A stretch of DNA of 64,000 nt from Peptoniphilaceae bacterium. Lineage in GTDB: Bacteria; Bacillota; Clostridia; Tissierellales; Peptoniphilaceae. Positions 53,081-61,533 of this stretch are shown in pieces; position 1 is the first letter of the stretch; every line of letters starts with the position of its first letter. The notes beneath the pieces are model-generated. The model ran no database searches. It saw nothing but the letters and a program-made list of their open reading frames with translations, and had not been told where the DNA came from. The DNA is taken from NCBI GenBank assembly GCA_910589545.1, contig CAJUSY010000023.1:62001-126000 (forward strand), in the 5' to 3' direction. Made by a program: the position numbers and the translations under genes.

Positions 53081-53951
53081 AATAAGCTTTCACCTCTTCT
53101 TTCAATTCTGAAAAGAATGAGCTTATGCTTACAGGATTCAATTTTTCTTCAATTTCTTCTTCATTATCGAAGTTGTTTCCTTCTAATAACCCTGCCTTGT
53201 ATCCTTCTTTCAATTTATTTAGTAAATCATCATTAATTTTTAAGTTCTTTTCTTCTACAGATACAACATTTTCAAAATAGTGTGTCTTCTTATCACCAAT
53301 TCCACCAACTACAAATAACGGTTCTGCGTTATCCATATTTCCTCTAACTACAAGAGACAAATCCTTAATTGCGTCTAATATACAATTAACTCTTTCCGTT
53401 TTTTCTTGTGAATCTGCAACTGCATCAAAATTTAGATCTTCTCCGACTTTATCTAAATCAAAAGTAATTGAATATCTTTTCATAGATTTATCGTATTCAT
53501 ATTGGTAAGGCATTAATCCAGATTTTTTTGCTTCTTTTTGTAAATTAATACCTTGTTGTTCTGCGCTTTTTTGTGCTAAGTAAAGATTATTGTGAAATCT
53601 AGCTTCGTTAATAAAAGGTTCAAATGCTATAGCATCAGTAAGATAAAATGAACTTCTTCTTATTTTTGTCTCACCTGTTGTATTCATGTATCCTCCTTCC
53701 AATGCTCTGCAATTTGATGCATTTATGTTTTCATCAACGCTTTTTTGCGTAACTCCCGAATCTACATCAACTTTTAAGTCATCATACATTCCACTTTGAA
53801 CCATTATTGCGTTTTTCAAACTTTCTCTGGATCTTATAGCATAAGATTTTCCATTTCGATAGATTTTTTGAACACTTCCAATATTTCCTAGTCCTTCTCC
53901 ATAATTTGAAGTCATTTTTGCTACAATTGTCAATGTTAATGCTTTATTTTT
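53061..53951 (-). CDS. cas7: Cas7 (type I-B Cascade backbone)
   Basis: 296 residues from the ATG at 53951, which has AAGGAG 6 bases upstream; longer in-frame starts would overlap cas8. DevR/Csh2-like features: LTLTIVAKMTSNYGEGLGNIGSVQ, YAIRSRESLKNAI, and GRMRRSSFYLTDA-like phrase TKIRRSSFYLTDAIAF. Multiple copies coat the crRNA spacer. Confidence 0.93.
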   Translation of the reverse strand, partial: KNKALTLTIVAKMTSNYGEGLGNIGSVQKIYRNGKSYAIRSRESLKNAIMVQSGMYDDLKVDVDSGVTQKSVDENINASNCRALEGGYMNTTGETKIRRSSFYLTDAIAFEPFINEARFHNNLYLAQKSAEQQGINLQKEAKKSGLMPYQYEYDKSMKRYSITFDLDKVGEDLNFDAVADSQEKTERVNCILDAIKDLSLVVRGNMDNAEPLFVVGGIGDKKTHYFENVVSVEEKNLKINDDLLNKLKEGYKAGLLEGNNFDNEEEIEEKLNPVSISSFFSELKEEVKAYYENSSN

Positions 53952-53955
53952 CATA

Positions 53956-55431
53956 TTATTCTCCTTCATTTTGGTTAGTATTTTCTGATGTACTTGTACT
54001 ATTATCTTCAAAATAATTTAACTTAGATACAAAATCAAATGCGACATTCTTGTATAAATCAAAATCTTTTGTAAGCAAAGTTAAAAAGTCAAATTGAACT
54101 TGAGCATATGATGATAAATTCAACAATACAATGATAAACCTATCTTTGTCATTTGCTGTTAATGCTCCAATCAACTTACTCCTATAAGATCCTAATTTAT
54201 TTTCCATATTTTTCTCTTTTAATTTTCTTTTGACTTCGTCAGCAGTTTCATAAACATTTTTATATGTCATACTATTATCTCCTCCATCATATAGTTTTCT
54301 ATAAATTAATTTATTTACTCTTATTAATTGTGAGATCAAAAATCCATAATTAGATTTTTCAGAATTTTTACCATCACTAGATTTAATATTAAATTTGTAC
54401 CTAAATAAAAATACGATTAATTTGTCTAATACTTGTAGATTAATCACTGAATTGGTTACATAATTCAAAATATTAATATAATAGTCATCATTGATTTTAA
54501 TATTATATTTCAAGGCTTTTTGTATATATTGTTTATCTGAGTCTATTTTTGAAATCTGTTCGAAAATTTCAACAGCTTCTTTCCTTACAAATATTGTCTC
54601 AAAATAATCATTGTCTTGATTTTTTAGGATAACCTCTACATCATAATCAATAAAAGTCGATGCTTCATTGAAGTTATAGAAGATTTCGCTTCTAAAGTTT
54701 TTGTTTATTTTATGTGATAATTTTTCTGTATTTTGATTATTGTTCAAAATATCAGTATTTGATTTTATAAGGTGCTTAATACTTATATTGTTATTAATAA
54801 ACACCGATTCTCGATCTTGTGTAAAAGCAAAAGGAATAAAATCAAACTCCAAAAAATCATTATAGTTTCTTGATTTATCATCAAACGCAAAACCTATGGA
54901 TTTAGTTTTCCTTGAAGTGTCTACATAGTACCCATTCAATCTACAAACTTTTCCTTCTTCAGACCTAATCTTATTAGAATTTGCAAATTTTGCATATCCG
55001 AATTTTGCGTTTTTAAAAGTATCTCTAATAATATCTTCCCTGTTTTCGGATATTTTCTCCAATATGCTTTGCTCATCTTCAGCATTTACACCCTTTAAGA
55101 CTTTTTTCATTATAGTGTTACCGCTCATTTTGTCTTTTATTAGTTTTAATTGTTCATCCGATTTTTCTTGGATGTCAATTAAATCTTCTAAAACAGTATG
55201 ATGCAAAGAATCATGATAAGTTTTTTCTACATAATCAAAGTATTTCGAGTCATTATCTGTCGAAATGTCTTCATAATTGTAATACAAATAAAATCCATCT
55301 TCTTTTAAATCGAATTCTATGTCCTCTGCTTCAAAAAACCTTATCATTCCAACAATTGAAGCTGAAAACCTCCAATCAGAAGGACATATTCTTCTATTAA
55401 ATTTTGGATTATTTTCTAAAATTTCTATCAC
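53956..55431 (-). CDS. cas8b: Cas8b-type large subunit of the type I-B Cascade
   Basis: 491 residues. Begins with the family-like MIEILENNPKFNRRICPSDWRFSASIVGMIRFFE, matched in I-B/Tneap Cas8b-type proteins. Starts at GTG (55431) with GGAGG 7 bases upstream. Lacks the CXXC-CXXC pairs of Cst1. Position between cas6 and cas7 fixes its role as the PAM-recognising large subunit. Sequence is divergent enough that I assign it mainly by context and N-terminus. Confidence 0.82.
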   Translation of the reverse strand: MIEILENNPKFNRRICPSDWRFSASIVGMIRFFEAEDIEFDLKEDGFYLYYNYEDISTDNDSKYFDYVEKTYHDSLHHTVLEDLIDIQEKSDEQLKLIKDKMSGNTIMKKVLKGVNAEDEQSILEKISENREDIIRDTFKNAKFGYAKFANSNKIRSEEGKVCRLNGYYVDTSRKTKSIGFAFDDKSRNYNDFLEFDFIPFAFTQDRESVFINNNISIKHLIKSNTDILNNNQNTEKLSHKINKNFRSEIFYNFNEASTFIDYDVEVILKNQDNDYFETIFVRKEAVEIFEQISKIDSDKQYIQKALKYNIKINDDYYINILNYVTNSVINLQVLDKLIVFLFRYKFNIKSSDGKNSEKSNYGFLISQLIRVNKLIYRKLYDGGDNSMTYKNVYETADEVKRKLKEKNMENKLGSYRSKLIGALTANDKDRFIIVLLNLSSYAQVQFDFLTLLTKDFDLYKNVAFDFVSKLNYFEDNSTSTSENTNQNEGE

Positions 55432-55446
55432 TTTATCACCTCCTAT

Positions 55447-56169
55447 TTAAATAATGTCTAATAATCCAAACCCTTGAGATTTGTATGATCCTACTCCTGA
55501 CTTATAAATATGTTCCAATACTTCAGACTTTGCGTTGATTTTTAAGACGCATAGGTTACATTGAACGTTGATACCGTAATTTTTTGCAACTGTTTTTTTG
55601 TTTTTTAAAACTTCTACTTCCAATTCATTTAAGAAATACTTTGATTCTGGCATTTCTTCCTCAAGTTGATATTTCAAATTTCTCACAAATATTTCTTGTC
55701 CTTTTGGATCGCTTAAATCATAAAACCAATCTTTTTTATCTGCTCTTACATGATCTCTCACGACAATCGGTGATAATGTTTTAAATATTTCAGTTGAATT
55801 TTCTATTCTTTTTTCCATTAAAAGCTTGACACTCGTTGTAGTAAGTTCACAATCTTTGTATCGATAAGTACTGTTCACACTTCCCATCATAGAATTGAAA
55901 ATTTCTACACCCAATTCCATGTCAACAACAGAAATAGTTAATTTGATTTTTTTGTTTGGAATCGTTATAGTATTTTCATTAAATATCGCACCTGGCAAAT
56001 ATGACGCCATTGCAAATGATTTTCTGTCGGTTATACCCTTTCCATACAATTCTTCAAAACGATTTTTATTGTTTTTTAATAAATTGTGCTTAATAAAAGA
56101 TAAAAACATTCTATTTTTATCTTTAGGGATTTCTTTATCACTTAAAGTTATGTTTACATCAAATCGCAT
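55447..56169 (-). CDS. cas6: CRISPR RNA endoribonuclease Cas6
   Basis: 240 residues, first gene of the cas operon. Double ferredoxin fold with the C-terminal glycine-rich loop GVGSYKSQGFGLLDI, the Cas6 hallmark, and an N-terminal RFDVNITLSDKEIPKDKNRMFLSFIKH strand-helix. Cleaves the repeat RNA to leave an 8-nt 5' handle (AUGUAAAU). It could also process the cryptic mini-array upstream. Good site AAAGGAGG at 9 bases. Confidence 0.93.
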   Translation of the reverse strand: MRFDVNITLSDKEIPKDKNRMFLSFIKHNLLKNNKNRFEELYGKGITDRKSFAMASYLPGAIFNENTITIPNKKIKLTISVVDMELGVEIFNSMMGSVNSTYRYKDCELTTTSVKLLMEKRIENSTEIFKTLSPIVVRDHVRADKKDWFYDLSDPKGQEIFVRNLKYQLEEEMPESKYFLNELEVEVLKNKKTVAKNYGINVQCNLCVLKINAKSEVLEHIYKSGVGSYKSQGFGLLDII

Positions 56170-56199
56170 TTTGTTTCGCCTCCTTTTTTTATTCTCCCT

Positions 56200-56221
56200 G
56201 TATTAGTAATAATATCACCAG
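56200..56221 (+). promoter_or_regulatory. Putative Cascade target site (protospacer-like) over the cas promoter
   Basis: Reads GTATTAGTAATAAT at its start; the mini-array spacer reads GTATTTGTAATTAT. The first 14 positions agree at 12, the two mismatches being positions 6 and 12. The bases just before it are CCT (56197-56199), a CCW triplet like known type I-B PAMs. Matching is poor beyond position 14. Confidence 0.6.
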
Positions 56222-56237
56222 AAAATTAAAAAGTCAA
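56209..56237 (-). promoter_or_regulatory. cas operon promoter
   Basis: Minus strand: TTGACT (56237-56232), 17 bases, TATTAT (56214-56209); predicted start near 56202. The -10 and start site lie inside the sequence matched by the mini-array spacer (56200-56221), with CCT at 56197-56199. Confidence 0.8.
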
Positions 56238-56258
56238 CTAGTTATTTAAAAATTTTTG

Positions 56259-56267
56259 TGATAGAAT
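56259..56267 (+). promoter_or_regulatory. Extended -10 promoter for the mini-array RNA
   Basis: TG-A-TAGAAT (56259-56267) is an extended -10 element; the -35 region (TAGTTA) is weak. A start 7 bases after the hexamer would fall at about 56274, exactly the first base of the first pseudo-repeat. Confidence 0.5.
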
Positions 56268-56273
56268 ATTTTT

Positions 56274-56375
56274 ATCAAAATATACTCATACTGAAATGTA
56301 AATGTATTTGTAATTATTAATTTACAATAAAATCTAACCAAAATGGAAAAACAAGCCTTGCGGCTTGTTTTTTAA
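56274..56375 (+). ncRNA. crRNA-like guide RNA (CreR-like mini-CRISPR) upstream of cas6
   Basis: Pseudo-repeat 1 (56274-56303) matches the transcribed CRISPR repeat at 28 of 30 positions and keeps the whole 8-nt handle ATGTAAAT. A 22-nt spacer (56304-56325) follows. Pseudo-repeat 2 (56326-56355) matches the leader-distal repeat variant at 23 of 30 positions, conserved at its 5' two thirds (AAATCTAACCAAA) and lost at the 3' end where Cas6 would cut. A terminator hairpin closes it. It is divergent from cas6. Its spacer matches the cas promoter, so I infer a guide RNA that makes Cascade repress cas transcription. Confidence 0.7.
56347..56375. terminator. Bidirectional terminator between the mini-array RNA and the ABC permease gene
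   Basis: AACAAGCC-TTGC-GGCTTGTT with A/T runs on both sides (56350-56375). It can end both the plus-strand guide RNA and the minus-strand ABC transporter operon, so its presence alone does not prove the RNA exists. Confidence 0.85.
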
Positions 56376-56396
56376 TTTAATATTGTATTTTCATTC

Positions 56397-58007
56397 CTAA
56401 CTTTTCCTTAAATTAAATGTCCTATCTCCCTTAGCCAACACCAAGAAATATCCTACAACTGTATAAACCACGCAGATTGCCAAGGCTACTAATCCTATAT
56501 TGAAATTCAATTTTATTTGAAGGATTATTATTCCCCAAAACAATAATGATTCAAAAGTGTTGAGTATTGAATATACGATGTTTTTGCTTTTGAGGCCTAC
56601 TGTGAATGGTTGAAGTAGCATGTACATGTAGAGTTGTTTTACTGATTGATAAAAGTAGATTATGATGACTGCAACTGCGGCTTTTATTAACAAATCTGTT
56701 GTGTTTAATTTTGCGGCGAATATCCAACTTATTATCAATAATAACACTAATCCAAATGTGGGTGCGTTGTCTTTTAAATTTTGTTTTATTCTAAAATTTA
56801 GTGTGTCTTTTATGTTTTGTTTATTGGCGTAAATCATTTGTTTCATCAAATATCTATCCATATTCAAAAACATAAATCTGTTGAATGATTCTGGAACTGC
56901 TATTTGTATTCCGAAATACAACAAGATTATCGGAAATACTGACACTAATATTTTCAAATCACTTGGTTTTGGATTGATTGTGAGTCCTCTTAGCACGATA
57001 AATCCAATTACTCCAACAGCCAAGATTATTCCCGAACGAATTAGAATCATTTTGTTGTATTTGTGTTTGAAACTGTAGCGGAATATTTTGTTGATGTATT
57101 CAATCCCGTTGTAATTATCGTAAATTTTCCCGTTTTCTTGTGCTATTTTTTCGTCGTCGATTTGGTATGCGACTGTGTTGATGTCTTTGAATGTATTGTC
57201 GCGGTCGATTATGGATTTGTTTGTGATTTCAATTCTAGCGATGTGTCTGATTTTGTCGGTTCTTGAAATTAAAACAGCACCCACAATGTATGCAACAATC
57301 CCGAAAATTAGCGCATAGGCTGAGTAGAATATTTCTACGAAGATTTTGGATTTCGTGCTGTACAATACCAAAAGTCCCATTCCCAATAGCAAAATCGCCC
57401 ACATGCAGATGTAGTTTGCAGTTAAATGTTTGTGACTTTTAGTCGAATACGCACAAATATTGATGTATTTTATTAATTTTCTAAATCCAAGGCAGAACAC
57501 GCACACATTAAGTGCATTCATTGGGTTGATGTCGAATATAGCGAAAAATATCGCGAATATTATTCCTGAGATTGCAAAGCTAATGTCTGACAAATAATCC
57601 TGCAAAATCGTGTATTTCTTAGCGTCAAGTTTCAAGGCTTTGACACAAATAGAATCCTCATTATCGAAACTTACGTACGTAAATTCTGAAATCATGCTTC
57701 CAATTACAGCCGAGATGTAAAACAACGATATCATTATATTTTCTTGAATACTGCCTTTGAAAATCTTTGCTGTTCCTATAGTTGCAATGCCGTAAACTAA
57801 TGCACAGTACAAAATTTTGTAAAGTATCGTTTTTAATACAAATGAAATGTAGAAAATCGCAGAATATCCAAAGCTCAACACGTCATTTCCGTAAATATCC
57901 GCAGGGATAATTTTCTTGAAAATTGAAAGTTTACGAAGTTGATACATTGTCTGATTGAGCTTCATCTTCATAACTAATCTCAAATAAGTGCTAAGATAAT
58001 TACTCAT
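56397..58007 (-). CDS. ABC transporter permease (ABC-2-like, multi-spanning)
   Basis: 536 residues from the ATG at 58007 (AAAGG 9 bases upstream; an ATG three codons earlier overlaps that site). About 12-14 hydrophobic segments and a soluble insertion near 250-310. Overlaps the ATPase gene end, so the two form one exporter. The substrate is unknown; similar pairs move peptides, lipids or antimicrobial compounds. The gene ends at the terminator shared with the mini-array RNA. Confidence 0.8.
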   Translation of the reverse strand: MSNYLSTYLRLVMKMKLNQTMYQLRKLSIFKKIIPADIYGNDVLSFGYSAIFYISFVLKTILYKILYCALVYGIATIGTAKIFKGSIQENIMISLFYISAVIGSMISEFTYVSFDNEDSICVKALKLDAKKYTILQDYLSDISFAISGIIFAIFFAIFDINPMNALNVCVFCLGFRKLIKYINICAYSTKSHKHLTANYICMWAILLLGMGLLVLYSTKSKIFVEIFYSAYALIFGIVAYIVGAVLISRTDKIRHIARIEITNKSIIDRDNTFKDINTVAYQIDDEKIAQENGKIYDNYNGIEYINKIFRYSFKHKYNKMILIRSGIILAVGVIGFIVLRGLTINPKPSDLKILVSVFPIILLYFGIQIAVPESFNRFMFLNMDRYLMKQMIYANKQNIKDTLNFRIKQNLKDNAPTFGLVLLLIISWIFAAKLNTTDLLIKAAVAVIIIYFYQSVKQLYMYMLLQPFTVGLKSKNIVYSILNTFESLLFWGIIILQIKLNFNIGLVALAICVVYTVVGYFLVLAKGDRTFNLRKS

Positions 58008-58701
58008 CAGACTCATCCTTTAAAATGTCGTAAAGATCTGCGTCGAATTTCTCATCGTTTTTGTCCAAATCCAATTTTTGTAACTTTTTGTGATGAAGCA
58101 GTACAATTTCTTCGCTCATTTGTTTTGCCAAATCTAACATGTGTGTAGATAGTACAATAATTCTTCCTTGTGATTTCAATTCCATCAACAATTTTTTGAT
58201 TTGTGTGCTGATTACAACATCCAAGCTTGTCAACGGTTCATCTAATAACAAAACTTTCGGTCTTGAGATGAACAGTATTATCAAAGAAATTTTGCTTTTC
58301 ATTCCGTGTGAATAATCTTTGATGAGTCTATTTTGATCTTTCTTGGAAAATTCCATCATTTCCATGTAATCTTCAACTGTTTTTATATCGTTAGGAGAGT
58401 TAATATCACGATAAAATTTGATGTATTCATATCCTGTTAGAAATTCAGGAAGAAAATTTTCGGAAAAAAGCATTCCTATATCTTCTTTTTGAAGTTTGTC
58501 AGTTACACCTTCATTTTCCAAGTAGAATTCTCCTGAATCAAAATCTATCTCATCGTATAAGACGTTAAACAGAGTTGTTTTTCCGGCTCCATTTCTACCC
58601 AAAACAGAAGTGATGACTCCTTCTTTGAATTCGTAATTTACTTCGTCGAGTACCAATTTGTCATCGTATTTTTTAGTCAAATTTTTGATTACTAATTTCA
58701 T
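58000..58701 (-). CDS. ABC transporter ATP-binding protein
   Basis: 233 residues. Walker A LGRNGAGKTT (about 34-43), Q-loop GMLFSENF, signature DYSHGMKSKISL (a variant SHGMK in place of LSGGQ, common in ABC-2 exporters), Walker B VLLLDEPLTSLD and the switch His in LSTHMLD. Partner of the permease gene downstream. Confidence 0.92.
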   Translation of the reverse strand: MKLVIKNLTKKYDDKLVLDEVNYEFKEGVITSVLGRNGAGKTTLFNVLYDEIDFDSGEFYLENEGVTDKLQKEDIGMLFSENFLPEFLTGYEYIKFYRDINSPNDIKTVEDYMEMMEFSKKDQNRLIKDYSHGMKSKISLIILFISRPKVLLLDEPLTSLDVVISTQIKKLLMELKSQGRIIVLSTHMLDLAKQMSEEIVLLHHKKLQKLDLDKNDEKFDADLYDILKDESDE

Positions 58702-58788
58702 TTTATCCTCCCGTTTACTATTGTATTAATTATACCATACATTTGGTGTATTGTTAAAATATGCTATAATTATTTTACAGAGGTGCGT

Positions 58789-59343
58789 ATGCAAGAATAT
58801 AAAAATATAATTTTGGTGTCTCATTGTTTATTGAACGAACTTGCTGTTGTCAAAAACGATGCTGGCAGAAAAGATAATTTGAGTTTAATTAAAAATTTAA
58901 TGAAAATGAACGTGGGAATTTACCAATTGCCTTGCCCAGAAAACAGAATGTACAGCCCAAACCGCCTTGGAAGTGTGTATGAACAATTCGATAATAATTT
59001 TTACAGAAAAACAAGCCGCGATTTATTGAGCCCAATTGTCAATGAAATAGAAGATTACATCAAAGACGGTGTAAGTTTTTTGGGAGTTATAGGAATAGAC
59101 GGCTCTCCTAGCTGTGGAGTTGGGCTTACTTGTAAGTCTAAGGAATTCAAGGGAGAAATCTCCGCGATAAAAGACATCTACCATTGTGTAAATTCTATCG
59201 AAATGACAGATGACAAAGGTGTATTCATGGAAGAATTAGAAAAATTATTTAAGACTAAAAATATCACAGCAAATTTTTACGGTTATAACGACAATAACCA
59301 AGATGAAATCATAGGAAAAATTGAAGAATCCATAAAAAAATAA
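58789..59343 (+). CDS. TudS-related (CD3072-like) putative desulfidase
   Basis: 184 residues from the ATG at 58789 (GAGGTG 3-6 bases upstream). Related to the DUF523/TudS thiouracil desulfidase family: Cys in SHCLLNELAVVKN (near 13), Cys in QLPCPENRM (near 49) and the GIDGSPSCGVGL loop (near 107) are candidate iron-sulfur ligands. The convergent neighbour is an ECF S component like the one found with CD3072-type genes. Likely removes sulfur from a thiolated base or nucleoside; this is inferred. Confidence 0.75.
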   Translation: MQEYKNIILVSHCLLNELAVVKNDAGRKDNLSLIKNLMKMNVGIYQLPCPENRMYSPNRLGSVYEQFDNNFYRKTSRDLLSPIVNEIEDYIKDGVSFLGVIGIDGSPSCGVGLTCKSKEFKGEISAIKDIYHCVNSIEMTDDKGVFMEELEKLFKTKNITANFYGYNDNNQDEIIGKIEESIKK

Positions 59344-59365
59344 CGCATGTACATGCGTTATTTTT
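59339..59365. terminator. Bidirectional terminator
   Basis: Perfect palindrome AATAACGCATGTACATGCGTTATT with T runs, between the convergent TudS-like and S component genes. Confidence 0.85.
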
Positions 59366-59374
59366 GCGTTAATC

Positions 59375-59914
59375 TTACAGCATAGCCTTTACTCTTTTAT
59401 AAAGCAAAGAAACTATGGAACAAGTGATTATTTTGTCGACCAAGTTACTTGCAACTCTAGGCAAAAAAGCTGCTGAGAAAATTGTTTGACCAGAGTTTTT
59501 TAGTGCAGTGAACAATACATCGTTGAAGTCACCTGTTAATCCTCCATACACAAATACTGCGATTGGCGTTCCGATTAATGGTGCTACTATTGATAATATT
59601 ATTCCTGTGATTACTGCTGTTTTTAAGTCGAAATTTTTCTTTTTAGCGATATATCCTACGATCAAACCTACCGCTAGGTTCACTAGCAAAAACGGAATTT
59701 CTCTTGGGTCTTTCAAAATGCCCAATATAACATTTGTCAATGCCCCAGTGCATGCTCCCCAGAAAGGTCCCAAAACAACCGCAGTAAATACTGTTCCTAC
59801 AGTGTCCATAAACAAAAGTGGTATTTTCAAACCACCTACAAAAATTCCTAAAATGATATTAATTGCAATTCCTACTGCTGCAAAAATCATTTTCTTAGTT
59901 GAGTTATTTCTCAT
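59375..59914 (-). CDS. ECF transporter S component (CD3073-like)
   Basis: 179 residues, about six hydrophobic helices. Shares the LLFMDTVGTVFTAVVLGPFWGACTGALTN core with the S component at 8811-9434, so they are paralogues. No T or A subunits are adjacent; it must use those encoded near 6.4-8.8 kb or a shared set elsewhere. Pairing with a TudS-like desulfidase suggests a thiolated base or nucleoside as substrate (inference). Confidence 0.82.
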   Translation of the reverse strand: MRNNSTKKMIFAAVGIAINIILGIFVGGLKIPLLFMDTVGTVFTAVVLGPFWGACTGALTNVILGILKDPREIPFLLVNLAVGLIVGYIAKKKNFDLKTAVITGIILSIVAPLIGTPIAVFVYGGLTGDFNDVLFTALKNSGQTIFSAAFLPRVASNLVDKIITCSIVSLLYKRVKAML

Positions 59915-60031
59915 ATTTCCCTCCTTCTGTATTTGTCTAAATTATATCACAAATGTTTTCTAAGATGAATGCTTTTTGTTTTCGTTTTAATTCCTAAAAT
60001 TCATCAACTATCGTTTTAAAAAATAAAAGTA

Positions 60032-60040
60032 TGATATAAT
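60032..60040 (+). promoter_or_regulatory. Extended -10 promoter of the CWB2-only gene
   Basis: TGATATAAT (60032-60040), about 30 bases before the ATG at 60072. Confidence 0.5.
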
Positions 60041-60071
60041 TGAAATATAGAATAGGTAAAGGAGATTTGTT

Positions 60072-61169
60072 ATGAATTTAAAGAAAAAATTATTAGTAGC
60101 AGCACTTGCTACAGCTATGGTTTTTCCTACAGTATCTATGGCTTCGAAATTAAACGTTCAAAGATACTCAGGAAGTAGCCGTGTTGAAACTGCAGTTAAC
60201 GTTAGTAAGGACCAATTCTCATCAGCAAAATCAGCTATTTTGGTTAATCAATTAGCTTTCCCTGATGCTTTGAGTGCAACAGTTCTAAGCAAAGGAACTA
60301 TGCCAGTATTATTTGCTGAATCAAATAAAATAAGCGCTGACACTTTGAACCAATTGAAATCAATGGGCGTTGAAAATGTATATGTTTTAGGTGGAGAAAA
60401 ATCCGTATCAAATTCAGTTGTAAATTCTGTAAAATCAGCTACAAATGCAAAAGTAGTTAGAATCAACGGAGCTGACAGATACAAAACAAATTCTCAAACA
60501 ATCAAAGACAACGTAAAACAAACTTCAGAAGTTGTTATAGCAAGTGGTGAAATCTACGTTGATGCATTGTATGGTGTAAGCTATGCAAACAAAGTTAACG
60601 CACCGGTTATGTTAGTTGAAAAAAATAACATTCCAGCTGAAACTTTGAAAGTTTTAAAATCATTGAACGTAACTAGAATTACAATCATCGGTGGAGAAAA
60701 AACAATAACTCCTAAGTTAGAAAAAGAATTATCTGAAATAGCTGTAGTAGACAGAATTTCAGGATCAAATAGATACGAAGGTTCTTTGAAAGTAGCAAAA
60801 GAAGTTTACGGAGACAAGCTTCAAACAGCATTAGTAGCTAGTGGCGAAAACTTCGCAGACGCATTAGTAGCTGCCCCAGTGAGTCAAAAATTGGACGCTC
60901 CAATCTTACTAGCATCAAAGAATTCAGTTGAAAGTTCTATTGTTTCTTACTTGAGAGACAACAAAGAATTAGCAAACATAAAAGTATTTGGTGGAGTTAA
61001 CGCAATTGGATCAAAAGTATTAAAAGATTTAGAAAACTCATACTACACTGTAGGTGAAAACGGAGAAAAAATCATCGACGGTGGTACAATCATCGTAGAA
61101 AAAGTTAAAAACAATTCTACTGATAAACCACAAGCAACAACTCCTGTAGAAACTGGAACAAATAAATAG
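60072..61169 (+). CDS. Secreted protein made almost only of three CWB2 cell-wall-binding repeats
   Basis: 365 residues. Signal peptide 1-24 (LVAALATAMVFPTVSMA). Three CWB2 modules follow: YSGSSRVETAVNVSKDQF (about 32-130), INGADRYKTNSQTIKD (about 133-225) and ISGSNRYEGSLKVAKEVYG (about 228-330), each ending in a (V/I)(Y/T/K)V(L/I/F)GG motif. A short Thr/Lys tail carries no effector domain. It should coat the wall by binding anionic polymers and might compete with or anchor other CWB2 proteins. No other gene is in the transcript. Confidence 0.88.
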   Translation: MNLKKKLLVAALATAMVFPTVSMASKLNVQRYSGSSRVETAVNVSKDQFSSAKSAILVNQLAFPDALSATVLSKGTMPVLFAESNKISADTLNQLKSMGVENVYVLGGEKSVSNSVVNSVKSATNAKVVRINGADRYKTNSQTIKDNVKQTSEVVIASGEIYVDALYGVSYANKVNAPVMLVEKNNIPAETLKVLKSLNVTRITIIGGEKTITPKLEKELSEIAVVDRISGSNRYEGSLKVAKEVYGDKLQTALVASGENFADALVAAPVSQKLDAPILLASKNSVESSIVSYLRDNKELANIKVFGGVNAIGSKVLKDLENSYYTVGENGEKIIDGGTIIVEKVKNNSTDKPQATTPVETGTNK

Positions 61170-61180
61170 TTAAAAAACGA

Positions 61181-61215
61181 AAACTGTGTGAACACAAATC
61201 ACACAGTTTTTTTTT
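61181..61215 (+). terminator. Intrinsic terminator after the CWB2-only gene
   Basis: AAACTGTGTG/CACACAGTTT stem followed by nine T. Confidence 0.9.
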
Positions 61216-61346
61216 ATTGAATTTAATATAAATTTTAAATAAATTTTACAATAAATATATATAAATATGCTATAATAAATTTGAGAATTAAGTGGTTCGA
61301 ATTTTTTAATTTCTGTTTTTATTTTAATTATCGCGTGGAGGAAGAA

Positions 61347-61511
61347 ATGTCAAAGAAAATTATTAGAATTGTAGTTGGCTTAATATGGCTATTAATAGCA
61401 TTTGTATACTATAGAAAAGGTAATAATATTACTACAATCGGATGCGCAATACTTGGATTAGTTTTTGTGTTCATGGGCTTTAAATCTAATAATGAAACTA
61501 AAAACAATTAA
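61347..61511 (+). CDS. Small two-helix membrane protein, unknown
   Basis: 54 residues from the ATG at 61347, with GGAGG 5 bases upstream. Two hydrophobic helices (about 7-22 and 29-46) and a short charged tail. No family recognised; an upstream in-frame start exists but lacks a ribosome site. Confidence 0.65.
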   Translation: MSKKIIRIVVGLIWLLIAFVYYRKGNNITTIGCAILGLVFVFMGFKSNNETKNN

Positions 61512-61533
61512 TATTTATATCTATTTCCAAAAC

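Noticed and set aside
56347..56375. Terminator taken as proof of the mini-array transcript
   Set aside because: It is bidirectional and also serves the minus-strand ABC operon, so it is only compatible, not decisive.
56170..56396. A CreT-type toxin next to the mini-array
   Set aside because: No small open reading frame with a ribosome site exists in the gap, and the spacer matches the cas promoter, so the cas-regulating model fits better than a toxin-antitoxin one.
58000..58701. Degenerate signature in the second ABC ATPase
   Set aside because: SHGMK-type signatures are normal in ABC-2 exporter ATPases, unlike the FSTRK in the ECF protein.
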